This document shows positions 33,775 to 42,659 of a DNA stretch of 64,000 nt, piece by piece. The notes under the pieces were generated by a model. It saw only the letters and a list, made by a program, of their open reading frames with translations. It had not been told where the DNA came from and searched no databases. Numbering within the stretch: the stretch's first letter is position 1; each line of letters begins with the position of its first letter. The translations under genes were made by a program, and so were the position numbers. The stretch lies in NCBI RefSeq assembly GCF_001431725.1, contig NZ_CP013106.1, positions 3,038,001 through 3,102,000 of the forward strand, written 5' to 3'. This DNA comes from Halomonas huangheensis. GTDB lineage: Bacteria > Pseudomonadota > Gammaproteobacteria > Pseudomonadales > Halomonadaceae.

Positions 33775-35319
33775 TCAGCGGTGCGGTGAACTCGAATCGT
33801 CACCCTTGCGAGGCTCATCACTTGGCGAAGCATCCTCTGCCGAAACCGTTGTCTGCTCCCCGTCACGCCTGTTCGTGCCTTCACTCTCCGCCACTGCATC
33901 ACTCTCGGTGGATATGTCCGGGTCTACGGACGTATCGAGCATGGTCTCCAGCACACCACCGTGGAAGCCATCGTCATCATAATAGGCGACGTACTGGTTC
34001 TCCTCACTCGGCGGTCCGACCAATGGCTCCGCCACTTCGACATCGGGCAGCACATCAGACAGGTCTTCCATATGCTCGTGCTCGCGAGCACCCAGCACCC
34101 ACTCGTCGGTCACCGCAAGTTCAGCCCCCACTGCGGTATGCGTCGTCGAGGGCGAGAACGGCGCTACCGGCATCGGCGCCGGACGCATCAGACGACGCCA
34201 GATAAAGAATACCGCCAGCGCGACTCCCAGCCCCCCAAAGGCACCAAATAGAGCGGCATCGCCCATCGAGGCCATCAGCGGACTAACCGCGGAAGGGCTG
34301 ATGGCAGAACCGATGGCGCTGGTCAGCAGAAGTCCCTGACTCATAGGCACCAAAGCCCCCGCTGGCGCGCGATCAGCAGAATGGCCAACGGACACGGGAT
34401 ACAACGAAAAGACGCAGCCCCCCAGCAGGAACAACGCAACCGCCACGCCTGACGGAGGCAACGGCACCAGCAGCACAATGGTCGACACCAGCGCGGTAAA
34501 GACCCCGATCAATATCAACACAAACTGACGGTCATGACGGTCCGACCAGCGCCCAACAGGATATTGCAACAGCATGGCACCAAGCACGGTGATCGCCATG
34601 AACTGGCCGACGCCAGCCACATCATATCCACTGCGCTGTAGATACAACGGCAACATGGTATAGACCGCAGCCGCCAGCATCCCTGACCCCAGGGCGCCAA
34701 CGACTCCGGTAGGGGTCAGCGTAATCAGGCGAAACGGCGAGAGCGGTTCGGCCTTTTCGAGCAGAGGAGTAACACGCGGAATCATGGCCATGGGCAGTAC
34801 CGACAACGAGGCCAGAATACCGACAACCATGAAAGGTGCTGCTGGCCCCATGTGCTGGACAACGCCCAACAACAATTGCCCAAGCACGCCAGAACCATAG
34901 AGGGCGATCATGTACAGGGCCAGCAATCGCCCGCGTACCCTGGAGTCTCCAGATGCCAGCAACCAGCTTTCGATGACGAGATACACCCCCACCGTGGCCC
35001 AGCCTCCGATCAGGCGCAACACAAACCAGGCAATGGGGTCATGGATCAGTCCCTGCAACAGTACGGTCACTGCGACCAGCGACGCGAAGCTACCGTAGGC
35101 ACGAATATGGCCGATCGACAGCAACAAACGGTCGTTGAACATCGAACCTATGGCGAGGCCAATGAAATAAGCCGAGGATACCCAGCCCACCACCACCTGG
35201 GACTCACCGAATGCGTCGAGACTGATGGATACCAGACTGGTCAGGTATCCATTACCGATGCCGAGAATGAACAGCCCCAGCAGGGGGCCGATGGCCATGG
35301 CCAGGAGTTGAGGAGACAT
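33775..35319 (-). CDS. MFS permease (YcaD-like) with long acidic C-terminal tail
   Basis: The product has 514 residues. Twelve hydrophobic segments fill residues 1-385, with the MFS loop motif SMFNDRLLLSIGHIR between TM2 and TM3 and SDRHDRQ between TM8 and TM9. It resembles the YcaD group of inner-membrane transporters. After TM12 an about 120-residue Asp/Glu/Ser-rich tail follows (for example DLSDVLPDVEVAEPL and DTSVDPDISTESDAVAESEG), far longer than usual and presumably cytoplasmic and disordered. GAGAGGCC lies before the ATG at 35319. The substrate is unknown. Confidence 0.88.
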   Translation of the reverse strand: MSPQLLAMAIGPLLGLFILGIGNGYLTSLVSISLDAFGESQVVVGWVSSAYFIGLAIGSMFNDRLLLSIGHIRAYGSFASLVAVTVLLQGLIHDPIAWFVLRLIGGWATVGVYLVIESWLLASGDSRVRGRLLALYMIALYGSGVLGQLLLGVVQHMGPAAPFMVVGILASLSVLPMAMIPRVTPLLEKAEPLSPFRLITLTPTGVVGALGSGMLAAAVYTMLPLYLQRSGYDVAGVGQFMAITVLGAMLLQYPVGRWSDRHDRQFVLILIGVFTALVSTIVLLVPLPPSGVAVALFLLGGCVFSLYPVSVGHSADRAPAGALVPMSQGLLLTSAIGSAISPSAVSPLMASMGDAALFGAFGGLGVALAVFFIWRRLMRPAPMPVAPFSPSTTHTAVGAELAVTDEWVLGAREHEHMEDLSDVLPDVEVAEPLVGPPSEENQYVAYYDDDGFHGGVLETMLDTSVDPDISTESDAVAESEGTNRRDGEQTTVSAEDASPSDEPRKGDDSSSPHR

Positions 35320-35473
35320 CAGGGCCTCTCTGATGCGGTGGGGATGACCTGCCCATCGAAAGGCACGGATATATTCTGGCGGCAATATACGCGCGTTCCG
35401 CGGTCTGTCAATCGCTTTATGTCAGTGCTGAATCCACCCTTCCGAGCCAACTCGGAACGCCCCTGGATCCGAC

Positions 35474-36130
35474 TCAGAGCAACTTCTGAAAAAGCGCGAC
35501 CTCACGCCCCGACAACGTCAGGCTCAGGCCATGCTGGCGGGCAAACCAGCTCAGACATGCATCACTGTAGAACACCACATGCGTGGGGTCTCGAATATAG
35601 TGCCAGTTGGCGAAGTCATCAGGCACACGCATGGTCATCAGCCCTAGCCAACCGCCGGGTTTCAGTTGAGAAACCAGTCGCCCAAGGGTCTCGCCGGGGG
35701 TAAACAAGTGCTCGGCAACCTCGGTGGCAGTAATGAAATCGTATTCCCGCAGCAACGCTTCGGGATTGGGATGAAAGAAGGGGTCATGAATGTCCATCGT
35801 AAACCCGGCCTCCTCGAACATCAGTGACAGGGTGGGACCTGGGCCAGAGCCGAAGTCCAGCCCCCGCGCCCCGGGAGTCAGATGCTTGCTCAGAGGCACC
35901 ATCAAGCGTGCGAGGAACGCTCGGTAGCCGGGATCATCAGGACGGTTCTCGTGCTGATCATAGATGGCCTTCTCTGCCGCCGGGTCGAGACGCATTTCCG
36001 GCGCTGCTGCCACCAGATCACAACGATCGCAACGGAAAAATTCACGTTTGCCGTCATGGTGAAAGAACCGACTCGTACCACTGCTCGAACATAGTGGACA
36101 GATCGGCGTCGTGTCTCGAAGGGTCATCAT
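35474..36130 (-). CDS. SAM-dependent methyltransferase with zinc ribbon
   Basis: The product has 218 residues. An N-terminal zinc ribbon (CPLCSSSG and FRCDRCD) precedes a class I Rossmann methyltransferase; the SAM motif is GARGLDFGSGPGP (about 86-98). ITATEVAEHL and KPGGWLGLM are motifs II and III. Proteins of this layout methylate varied small molecules or sugars; none can be named here. Two Met codons at the start (36130, 36127) are equivalent. A small hairpin (TTCCGAG/CTCGGAA, 35440-35457) lies just upstream of the neighbouring MFS frame. Confidence 0.85.
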   Translation of the reverse strand: MMTLRDTTPICPLCSSSGTSRFFHHDGKREFFRCDRCDLVAAAPEMRLDPAAEKAIYDQHENRPDDPGYRAFLARLMVPLSKHLTPGARGLDFGSGPGPTLSLMFEEAGFTMDIHDPFFHPNPEALLREYDFITATEVAEHLFTPGETLGRLVSQLKPGGWLGLMTMRVPDDFANWHYIRDPTHVVFYSDACLSWFARQHGLSLTLSGREVALFQKLL

Positions 36131-36318
36131 GTTGTAGAGCCATCATGCGTCGTTGGTGCACAACACGATACCAGCGGCTCGTGGTGGCTCCCACAGGAAC
36201 TCGCCACAACATCACCACAACATCACCACATCAAGTCAGCACCGGTGCAGACCCAACGAGACAGCCACCGCCACATCGGCGTATTCTCTTTGACTGAAAA
36301 CCCGTTACGGAGAATGGC

Positions 36319-36705
36319 ATGCTGTCAGGCCTCGATCATCTGGTCATTACCGTGACCGACATTTCTCGCGCCGTGGACTTCTATACCCGTGTCCTGGGCC
36401 TCGATGTGCGCTATCGCGATCGCGAGCGCGTCGATCTCATTCTGGGCGATATGGCTCTGAGACTGCATTGGACGGCTACAGACATCACACCGCGCGCCGC
36501 AACGCCTACCCCCGGCAGCCTCGACATCTGCTTCAGAAGTCAGCTCCCGCTGGAGGAAGTGCGCCGCCACCTTGATGCCCTGGAGATCGATGTCGAGCTG
36601 GGGCCAGTACCTCGGCAAGGAGCAGTCGGCATGCTGGAATCTCTCTATCTGCGTGACCCGGATGGCAATCTGATCGAGATCAGTCGGCCACAGAAAACCT
36701 GCTGA
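36319..36705 (+). CDS. VOC/glyoxalase-fold metalloprotein
   Basis: The product has 128 residues: LDHLVITVTDISRAVDFYTR at the start and YLRDPDGNLIEI at the end are the classical first His and last Glu metal sites of the VOC superfamily. Members of this small stand-alone type include fosfomycin-resistance, dioxygenase-like and lactoylglutathione-lyase-like enzymes, so the reaction is open. The ATG has GGAG seven bases upstream. The upstream 188 bases contain an 11-bp tandem ACATCACCACA pair near 36210. Confidence 0.88.
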   Translation: MLSGLDHLVITVTDISRAVDFYTRVLGLDVRYRDRERVDLILGDMALRLHWTATDITPRAATPTPGSLDICFRSQLPLEEVRRHLDALEIDVELGPVPRQGAVGMLESLYLRDPDGNLIEISRPQKTC

Positions 36706-36903
36706 TTTCTTTTCGGCACAGTCACAGCGGCTGGAATCCTCATCCTGTCGAGGTATTATTGGCGCCCCTGAAGCTACTCATTCACTGCCCGGGGCGCATT
36801 CCAGCATGCCAAACACACTGCCCAACACCGCAGGCACGCTGCTCGACACCTCGGTTGTCCTCGTACCTCGGGCAAAACAGGTCCGTCACCATAGGGAAAT
36901 GTC

Positions 36904-37299
36904 ATGAGCGGTAACGAACTGAAACCCCATGAACCTCAGGTAGAGCCTCGGGAACCGGATCCCGACGAAGCGCCTGTTGATACCACCATGGCCCTGGTGA
37001 GCTATGGCCTACTGCTGGCACAGCCATTCACTGCCTTCACCGCTCTCATCAGCGTAGTAATCGCCTACATCTATCGCGGCAAGGGCCCCGCCTGGTTGGA
37101 TGACCACTACCGCTACCAGATTCGTACCTTCTGGATCGGGCTGCTGTATGGCTTCATCTCCTCGGTGCTGGTGCTGGTAGTGATCGGCGCACCACTCCTG
37201 GTGGCGGTAGTCGTGTGGCTGATCATTCGCTGTATCAAGGGCTTCAAGGCACTCCAGGAGCGCCGCTCTCCCGATAACCTGGAAAGCTGGCTGATCTGA
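36904..37299 (+). CDS. DUF4870-like small membrane protein, copy 1
   Basis: The product has 131 residues. An acidic, Pro/Glu-rich cytoplasmic N-terminus (1-28) leads into three or four hydrophobic segments (30-52, 72-98, 100-115). YIYRGKGPAWLDDHYRYQIR followed by TFWIGLLYG is shared with the gene at 38243, and both end in an S-W-L-I/W-type tail. I read them as diverged paralogues of the DUF4870-like family. The stop is two bases before the lipid A acyltransferase start, so the three genes form one unit. Function unknown; a role in envelope biogenesis is suggested by context only. Confidence 0.8.
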   Translation: MSGNELKPHEPQVEPREPDPDEAPVDTTMALVSYGLLLAQPFTAFTALISVVIAYIYRGKGPAWLDDHYRYQIRTFWIGLLYGFISSVLVLVVIGAPLLVAVVVWLIIRCIKGFKALQERRSPDNLESWLI

Positions 37300-37301
37300 C
37301 C

Positions 37302-38246
37302 ATGACAATATCTCCCTTCCAGCGCTGCCAGGCCTGGGCGGTCGCTCGTCTCTGGCAGCTGCTGTCCCACGCATCGCCTGCCCGGCTCTGGTTGTTCAGC
37401 AAGTTGTTGGTGGCCTCAATCAGCCCACTGCTCAAGCGGGAGCGCGCCGTCACTCGCGTCAACCTGGAAGTGGTCTACCCCGACCTGTCATCCCGGGAAC
37501 GCGCCGCCCTGGCGCGAGACAGCTTGCGCCATTCCACGGCAACCATGCTCGAGTTGGGCTTTGCCTGGCAGGGTGATGAAGACAAGGTGGCAGCAAGTAT
37601 TGTGGAAGTTCATGGTCAGGAACTGCTGGAAGACGCCCGTCAGTCCGGCCAGGGTGCGATCGTGCTCGCACCGCACTTCGGAAACTGGGAAGTGCTCAAT
37701 TTCTGGCTGTCCAGACACTTTCCCTTCACGGCCATGTACGAGCCACCCAAGCTTGCCCCGCTCGACCCCATCATTCGTGCAGGACGTGAGCGCTGTGGTG
37801 CCAGTCTGGTGCCGACCAACCCTCGCGGCGTGGCGGCTCTGCTCAAGGCACTCAAGCGCGGCGAAGCGGTAGGTATTCTGCCGGATCAAGAGCCGGACTG
37901 GGGCAGTGGCGTCTTTGCCCCCTTCTTCGGTCGCCCTGCCTATACCGCGACCTTGTTGCCCAAGCTGGTGGCGCGTACCAGTGCCCGAGTCGTCACAGGT
38001 GTGGCGCTACGGCGGCCGGGACGCGGTTATGCACTGCACTTCCTCGCCGCCGATGAGCGCGTCTATTCCAGCGACGAAGTCACTTCATGCAGCGGCGTGA
38101 ATGCCAGCGTCGAAGCCGCCATCGCCCTGGAACCGGCACAGTATCAGTGGGAATATAAACGCTACTCCAAGACTCTTCAGGAACAGCGCGAGGATCCGGA
38201 TTTTCGCCGCCACCGGCTGTACAGCAAAAGGAACCTGCACGGATGA
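37302..38246 (+). CDS. Lipid A lauroyl/myristoyl acyltransferase, LpxL family
   Basis: The product has 314 residues. It transfers a secondary acyl chain from acyl-ACP to the lipid A precursor at the inner face of the cytoplasmic membrane. The catalytic H-x4-E motif is HFGNWE in IVLAPHFGNWEVLNFW, and ILPDQEPDWGSGVFAPFF is the second conserved block. A short hydrophobic N-terminal anchor is present. It follows the first small membrane gene by two bases and overlaps the second by four (ATGA). Whether it acts as LpxL or LpxM cannot be told from sequence. Confidence 0.93.
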   Translation: MTISPFQRCQAWAVARLWQLLSHASPARLWLFSKLLVASISPLLKRERAVTRVNLEVVYPDLSSRERAALARDSLRHSTATMLELGFAWQGDEDKVAASIVEVHGQELLEDARQSGQGAIVLAPHFGNWEVLNFWLSRHFPFTAMYEPPKLAPLDPIIRAGRERCGASLVPTNPRGVAALLKALKRGEAVGILPDQEPDWGSGVFAPFFGRPAYTATLLPKLVARTSARVVTGVALRRPGRGYALHFLAADERVYSSDEVTSCSGVNASVEAAIALEPAQYQWEYKRYSKTLQEQREDPDFRRHRLYSKRNLHG

Positions 38247-38590
38247 GTACCAGTCCCGCCGCCGACAACCGTGTTCCTCAGGTGCTCTATGCGCTCTATA
38301 TGCTGGGTCTGGTCAGTGGGTTCATCACCACCCTGATCGGGCTGCTCGCCGCGTATATCTATCGCCGTGATGCTGCGCCCTTTCTCGCTGAGCACTACCG
38401 CTTCCTCATTCGCACCTTCTGGATTGGTGTCGCTTACAGCATCGCTGCCGCGGTTCTCAGTTTCACGATCATCGGCCTGGCGATCCCCGCCGTGGTATTG
38501 CCCATCTGGCTGGTGATTCGCTGTATCGTCGGCTGGCACGCGGTCCATCGCAACCTCCCCCCGACACGTCCCGATAGCTGGCTATGGTAG
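38243..38590 (+). CDS. DUF4870-like small membrane protein, copy 2
   Basis: The product has 115 residues with three hydrophobic segments (14-40, 55-80, 82-97). It shares YIYRRDAAPFLAEHYRFLIR followed by TFWIGVAYS with the copy at 36904. The start overlaps the acyltransferase stop, so it is co-translated. No signal or catalytic motif is seen. Confidence 0.8.
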   Translation: MSTSPAADNRVPQVLYALYMLGLVSGFITTLIGLLAAYIYRRDAAPFLAEHYRFLIRTFWIGVAYSIAAAVLSFTIIGLAIPAVVLPIWLVIRCIVGWHAVHRNLPPTRPDSWLW

Positions 38591-38840
38591 CCACCAGGTC
38601 CGCAACCGCTTTCTGATATCACCTTTCCTTACAATAATGTCTCCAAAATACGACATTGAACCCTGGGAAAGGTTGCCGCTCGAAAGTTGAATGAAGCCAA
38701 TCGTTATTGCATATATCTTTACGACGAATAGGCTAGAACCAATAGCGACGTCCGCCTCGCTGCCGACACGACCTCCATATCGTGTAGCGGCGGTTCGGTG
38801 TGAGACGTTCGCAGCCCGTGAATGCAAGGAGTGCACCCCG
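38591..38840. promoter_or_regulatory. Promoter region of opgGH
   Basis: The stretch 38690-38745 is clearly AT-richer than its flanks and is the likely promoter zone. An in-frame ATG at 38691 opens a frame into opgG, but the encoded 50 residues have no signal-peptide character, so translation most probably begins at 38841. Confidence 0.45.
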
Positions 38841-40376
38841 ATGAGATTGCTACGCCGTCTGGCGTTGGCCATGTTTGTTCTAGGAAGCAGTACGCCAGTA
38901 CTGGCAACCACCCCTGCCGCACTGTTCGACCAGGTAACGGAGCAGGCACGTGACCTGGCAAACGAAGAGTGGCAAGCGCCCAATACTGATATGCCCAGTG
39001 AATTGAGCGATATGGACTATGACCAATATCGACAGATTCGCTATCGTGACGATCAGGCGCTATGGGGTGACAGTGGCCTGTTTCAGGTTGAGCTGTTCCA
39101 TCCGGGCTTCCTCTATCACCAACCTGTAGCCATCAATGTGCTGGAGAACGAAGCCGTTCGTGAGATTGCCTTCGACAGCCAACGCTTTCGCTATGACGAC
39201 GACGCTGCTCCGCTCGAGAAACTCGATCTTTCCGACCTCGGCTATGCCGGTTTCCGTCTGCACTTTCCTCTGAACGAGACAGACTATCGCGATGAGTTCG
39301 CGGTATTTCTCGGTGCATCCTATTTCCGACTGGTAGGACGCAACCAGGGGTACGGACTCTCTGCACGCGGACTGGCCATCGATACCGCCGCGCCGGAAGG
39401 CGAGGAATTCCCTTACTTCCGGGAATTCTGGCTGGTGCGCCCTGCCGAGAATGCCAATCACATGACGGTATTTGCACTGCTCGACAGCGAGTCGGTGACA
39501 GGTGCCTATCGCTTTGACATTACTCCCGGCAAGCGTACCGAAATCGTCACCGAGGCTCGCCTGTTTGCCCGACAGGATGTCGGCAAGCTCGGCATTGCTC
39601 CCTTGACCAGTATGTTCATGCACGGCGAGATGCAACGCCGCGACACGGATGACTACCGTCCTCGCGTCCACGACTCCAGTGGTCTACTGATGGCGACCAG
39701 CCGTGGAGAGTGGACCTGGCGGGTACTGTCCAACCCACAGCGTCTCCAGCTCTCCAGCCTGCAGGACACCTCACCCAAAGGCTTCGGCCTGGTGCAGCGT
39801 CCCAATGACTTCAGTGCCTACATGGATATGGAAGCCCGCTATGACCAACGCCCGAGCCAATGGGTCGAGCCGCTGGACGAGTGGGGAGAAGGGCGCGTAG
39901 AGCTGGTCGAGATCCCGACCAACAATGAGTTCAATGACAACATCACTGCCTATTGGGTCCCTGCCACACCGCTGAAGGCCGGCGAATCGCGGACGTTCCG
40001 CTACCGCACCTTCACCTTCGGTGAACCGATCAACGAGCCACTGGCCCGTGTCGTACGTTCCCGTCAGGGCTGGGGGGGATTTCCGGGACAGAGCGACCCG
40101 CCCGCCCGCAGCCTCCGCCACTTCGTGGTCGACTTCCGTGGTGGTGAGCTGGATGGCCTGGATCCCAGCCAGCCAGTGGCCATGACTCTGACCTCTACCA
40201 GTGGTGAAGTCCTTGAGCAGAAGGTTCAGCAACTTCCCGATGGAGAGACCTGGCGTGCCAGCTTCGAGCTGCAACCCGAAGATGGCAAGCCGGCGGATAT
40301 GCGCCTGACACTGGATCTCCACGGACAGCACCTGACCGAGACCTGGAACGCCATCTGGAACCCCAATGAAAGCTGA
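38841..40376 (+). CDS. opgG: Periplasmic glucan biosynthesis protein OpgG
   Basis: The product has 511 residues. Residues 1-23 are a signal peptide (MRLLRRLALAMFVLGSS, cleaved after VLA), so it acts in the periplasm. The mature protein is a full MdoG/OpgG beta-sandwich protein: FGLxx-type opening, GASYFRLVGRNQGYGLSARGLAIDTA, and TSMFMHGE near the middle. OpgG is needed to make or release osmoregulated periplasmic glucans with OpgH. AAGGAG lies 11 bases before the chosen ATG. OpgD cannot be excluded, but operon position favours OpgG. It overlaps opgH by 11 bases. Confidence 0.92.
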   Translation: MRLLRRLALAMFVLGSSTPVLATTPAALFDQVTEQARDLANEEWQAPNTDMPSELSDMDYDQYRQIRYRDDQALWGDSGLFQVELFHPGFLYHQPVAINVLENEAVREIAFDSQRFRYDDDAAPLEKLDLSDLGYAGFRLHFPLNETDYRDEFAVFLGASYFRLVGRNQGYGLSARGLAIDTAAPEGEEFPYFREFWLVRPAENANHMTVFALLDSESVTGAYRFDITPGKRTEIVTEARLFARQDVGKLGIAPLTSMFMHGEMQRRDTDDYRPRVHDSSGLLMATSRGEWTWRVLSNPQRLQLSSLQDTSPKGFGLVQRPNDFSAYMDMEARYDQRPSQWVEPLDEWGEGRVELVEIPTNNEFNDNITAYWVPATPLKAGESRTFRYRTFTFGEPINEPLARVVRSRQGWGGFPGQSDPPARSLRHFVVDFRGGELDGLDPSQPVAMTLTSTSGEVLEQKVQQLPDGETWRASFELQPEDGKPADMRLTLDLHGQHLTETWNAIWNPNES

Positions 40377-42303
40377 CATCAACCATCAAGCCGCGCCCTG
40401 GCCACGACTGCGTCGTCTGGTCGTGGGCCTGGCGATCGCGGCGACCAGCATACTGGGGGTGTGGACCATGTTCCGCATCCTGCATGTCGAAGGCATCACG
40501 CCGCTTGAGCTGACCATCCTGGTACTGTTCGCGATCACCTTCAGTTGGATCACGATGGCCTTCTGGAGTGCCGTAATAGGCTTCGTGCTCAACCTGCTTG
40601 GTCTGGATCCACTGTCGTTGCGCCGCCGTCCACAGGGTCCCATGCGGCCAGTAGACTCGGAGTCTCGTACAGCGCTGGTAATGCCGATACATAACGAAGA
40701 CGTGGCTCGTGTGGCCGCCGGACTCGAAGCCACCTGCCGCGACCTGCCCCGCGCAACTCCCGGTATGCAGATCGAAGCCTTCGTGCTCAGTGACAGCACC
40801 GACAGTGACATCGTTGCCCAGGAAAAGGCAGCTTTCGCCGAGCTGCAGCAACGCCTCGCGGACCATTGCCGAGTGCACTATCGCCACCGCAACAGCAATC
40901 AGGGTCGCAAGGCCGGTAATCTCGGTGATTTCTGCGAGCGTTGGGGCGCCCATTATGACTTCATGCTGGTACTGGATGCCGACAGCCTGATGAGTGGCGA
41001 CTGCATCATCGAGTTGATCGACGAGATGATGGCCAATCCGCGTCTCGGGCTGTTGCAGACCGTGCCGATTCCGGTCCGTCAGCATAGCCTGTTCGGCCGC
41101 GCCAACCAGTTTGCCGCCTCGCTGTATTCTCCTATGCTCGCCACAGGGCTGAGCTTCTGGCACACCACGGCGGCCAACTATTTCGGGCACAACGCCATCA
41201 TTCGTGTGGAAGCCTTCACCAACCATTGCGGTCTGCCAGAGCTGACCGGCAAGCCACCGCTGGGTGGCGATATTCTCAGCCATGACTTCGTCGAGGCGGC
41301 GCTGCTGCGCCGTGCCGGCTGGCAGGTGCGGATGCGCACTGACCTGCGCGGCAGCTACGAGGAAATGCCCAGCCATGTGCTTGATTACGCGAAGCGTGAC
41401 CGTCGCTGGGTTCAGGGCAATCTACAGCACCTGCGTCTACTGCACGGCCATGGCCTGCACTTTCTCAGCCGACTGCACTTCTTCTGTGGCGCGCTGGCTT
41501 ATCTATCCTCACTGGTATGGCTGTCGATCCTGGTCATCAGCACCATCGATGCCCTGATTCGAGCACTGGTGCCGCCCAACTTCTTCACCTCCAGTTCCCA
41601 GTTGTTTCCCAACTGGCCGATAGCACCACCCAACCTGATCATGCCCTTGCTGATCGGTACTCTGGCGATGCTGCTGATGCCCAAGGTACTCGGGCTGATC
41701 CTTGGCTTGATTCGTGAGCCACAAGCCTATGGTGGCCGCTTCAAACTGTTCATCAGTATGTTGCTGGAAAGCTCGTTCGCCATGCTGATCGCACCGATGA
41801 TGATGGTCTTCCATAGCCGCTTCGTTCTCCAGGTGCTGACCGGCCGTACCGTAGCCTGGGACTCTCAGTCTCGAGAGGGACGTGCTCTACCCTGGCGGGA
41901 GGTCTGGCGACACAGCTGGTTGTGGGCCTTGATTGGCGCTGTCTGGGCACTCGCCACCTGGCGTTACACGCCGCAATTCTTCCTGTGGCTGACGCCGGTC
42001 TGGCTGGGTCTGGTGCTTGCCGCTCCGCTGATACGCTGGAGCAGCAGCCTTACCATTGGTCGACGCCTGGCCCGCGCAGGCTTGTTGAAGGTGCCGGAAG
42101 AGACCCAGCCTCCAGCGGTGGTGGCAGAACTCGACATTACCGAACTGCCTGCTCCGGGTGCAGAACCCGCAACGCCACCCGAAGAAGTGCCACATGAAAT
42201 GCCGGTACAGTCCTTTAGCCGGCCCAACGGCACCGATGTTCCGGCCTGGTATGAGGAACGGCGCCGGATGCGTGCCAACAAGCCCCACTCCATGAAACCC
42301 TGA
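40366..42303 (+). CDS. opgH: Glucan glucosyltransferase OpgH, short form
   Basis: The product has 645 residues. A family 2 glycosyltransferase domain lies between membrane segments: LVLDADSLMSGDC holds the DxD, GGDILSHDFVEAALLRRAGW the acceptor-site Asp, and RDRRWVQGN the Q/RxxRW-type motif. N-terminal TMs lie about 22-45 and 50-85, and five or six follow the catalytic domain (360-600). E. coli OpgH has about 847 residues; the shortage is mainly in the N-terminal cytoplasmic region, which in E. coli also binds FtsZ. The C-terminal tail (570-645) is Pro/Glu-rich. It polymerises beta-1,2-glucan from UDP-glucose at the inner membrane. Confidence 0.92.
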   Translation: MKADINHQAAPWPRLRRLVVGLAIAATSILGVWTMFRILHVEGITPLELTILVLFAITFSWITMAFWSAVIGFVLNLLGLDPLSLRRRPQGPMRPVDSESRTALVMPIHNEDVARVAAGLEATCRDLPRATPGMQIEAFVLSDSTDSDIVAQEKAAFAELQQRLADHCRVHYRHRNSNQGRKAGNLGDFCERWGAHYDFMLVLDADSLMSGDCIIELIDEMMANPRLGLLQTVPIPVRQHSLFGRANQFAASLYSPMLATGLSFWHTTAANYFGHNAIIRVEAFTNHCGLPELTGKPPLGGDILSHDFVEAALLRRAGWQVRMRTDLRGSYEEMPSHVLDYAKRDRRWVQGNLQHLRLLHGHGLHFLSRLHFFCGALAYLSSLVWLSILVISTIDALIRALVPPNFFTSSSQLFPNWPIAPPNLIMPLLIGTLAMLLMPKVLGLILGLIREPQAYGGRFKLFISMLLESSFAMLIAPMMMVFHSRFVLQVLTGRTVAWDSQSREGRALPWREVWRHSWLWALIGAVWALATWRYTPQFFLWLTPVWLGLVLAAPLIRWSSSLTIGRRLARAGLLKVPEETQPPAVVAELDITELPAPGAEPATPPEEVPHEMPVQSFSRPNGTDVPAWYEERRRMRANKPHSMKP

Positions 42304-42328
42304 AACCCGACGCAACCGGGTATCCGCT

Positions 42329-42353
42329 GGCAGGGGAGAGACGTCCCCCTGCC
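42329..42353 (+). terminator. Hairpin after opgH
   Basis: GGCAGGGG (42329-42336) pairs with CCCCTGCC (42346-42353). No T-run follows; it may be a weak terminator or an RNA-stabilising end. Confidence 0.5.
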
Positions 42354-42427
42354 GAGCCAACCTCCCTTCTGGCCCATTTGTGCACGCAATGGGCTTTTAT
42401 CTGCCGATACTCAGGTGCTATGCTGCC

Positions 42428-42572
42428 CTCGACACGCTTGACGGGGTGCCGGTCAATCCGGCTGAGATGGCGCAGGTCATTCGGCATGTAGATCAATATC
42501 CTGCATGGCTGAATGCTCGCAGCGCTGGTCCCGTGGAACCTGATCCGGTTGATACCGGCGTAGGGAATCGAG
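42428..42572 (+). ncRNA. TPP riboswitch (THI element)
   Basis: The conserved core is complete: ACGGGGTGCC (42441), CTGAGAT (42462-42468), and GAACCTGATCCGGTTGATA with CCGGCGTAGGGAA (42536-42567). P1 closes with CTCGA (42428-42432) and TCGAG (42568-42572). The P3 arm is extended by about 50 bases. Thiamine pyrophosphate binding should lower expression of the following tenA and thiC. The downstream 87 bases carry a helix that hides the tenA ribosome site, pointing to translational control. Confidence 0.96.
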
Positions 42573-42632
42573 CGGTGGCTGGCGCTGGTCGTATTCCCTC
42601 TGCGCTGCCCTCCTCCTTCTCTCGAACGCCCT

Positions 42633-42655
42633 CTCCGGATCATTGATACCGGAGG
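42633..42655 (+). promoter_or_regulatory. Hairpin sequestering the tenA ribosome binding site
   Basis: CTCCGG (42633-42638) pairs with CCGGAG (42649-42654), which overlaps the Shine-Dalgarno sequence GGAGG (42651-42655) five bases before the ATG at 42660. A CCTCCTCC run at 42608-42615 could also pair with the Shine-Dalgarno. This is a probable expression platform of the TPP riboswitch. Confidence 0.7.
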
Positions 42656-42659
42656 ACAT

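Noticed and set aside
35440..35457. Terminator at TTCCGAG/CTCGGAA
   Set aside because: The hairpin is short and no T-run follows on either strand; it is noted only as a structure.
38691..38840. N-terminal extension of OpgG from an upstream ATG
   Set aside because: The extra 50 residues would bury the signal peptide; the ATG at 38841 has AAGGAG and gives a normal exported protein.
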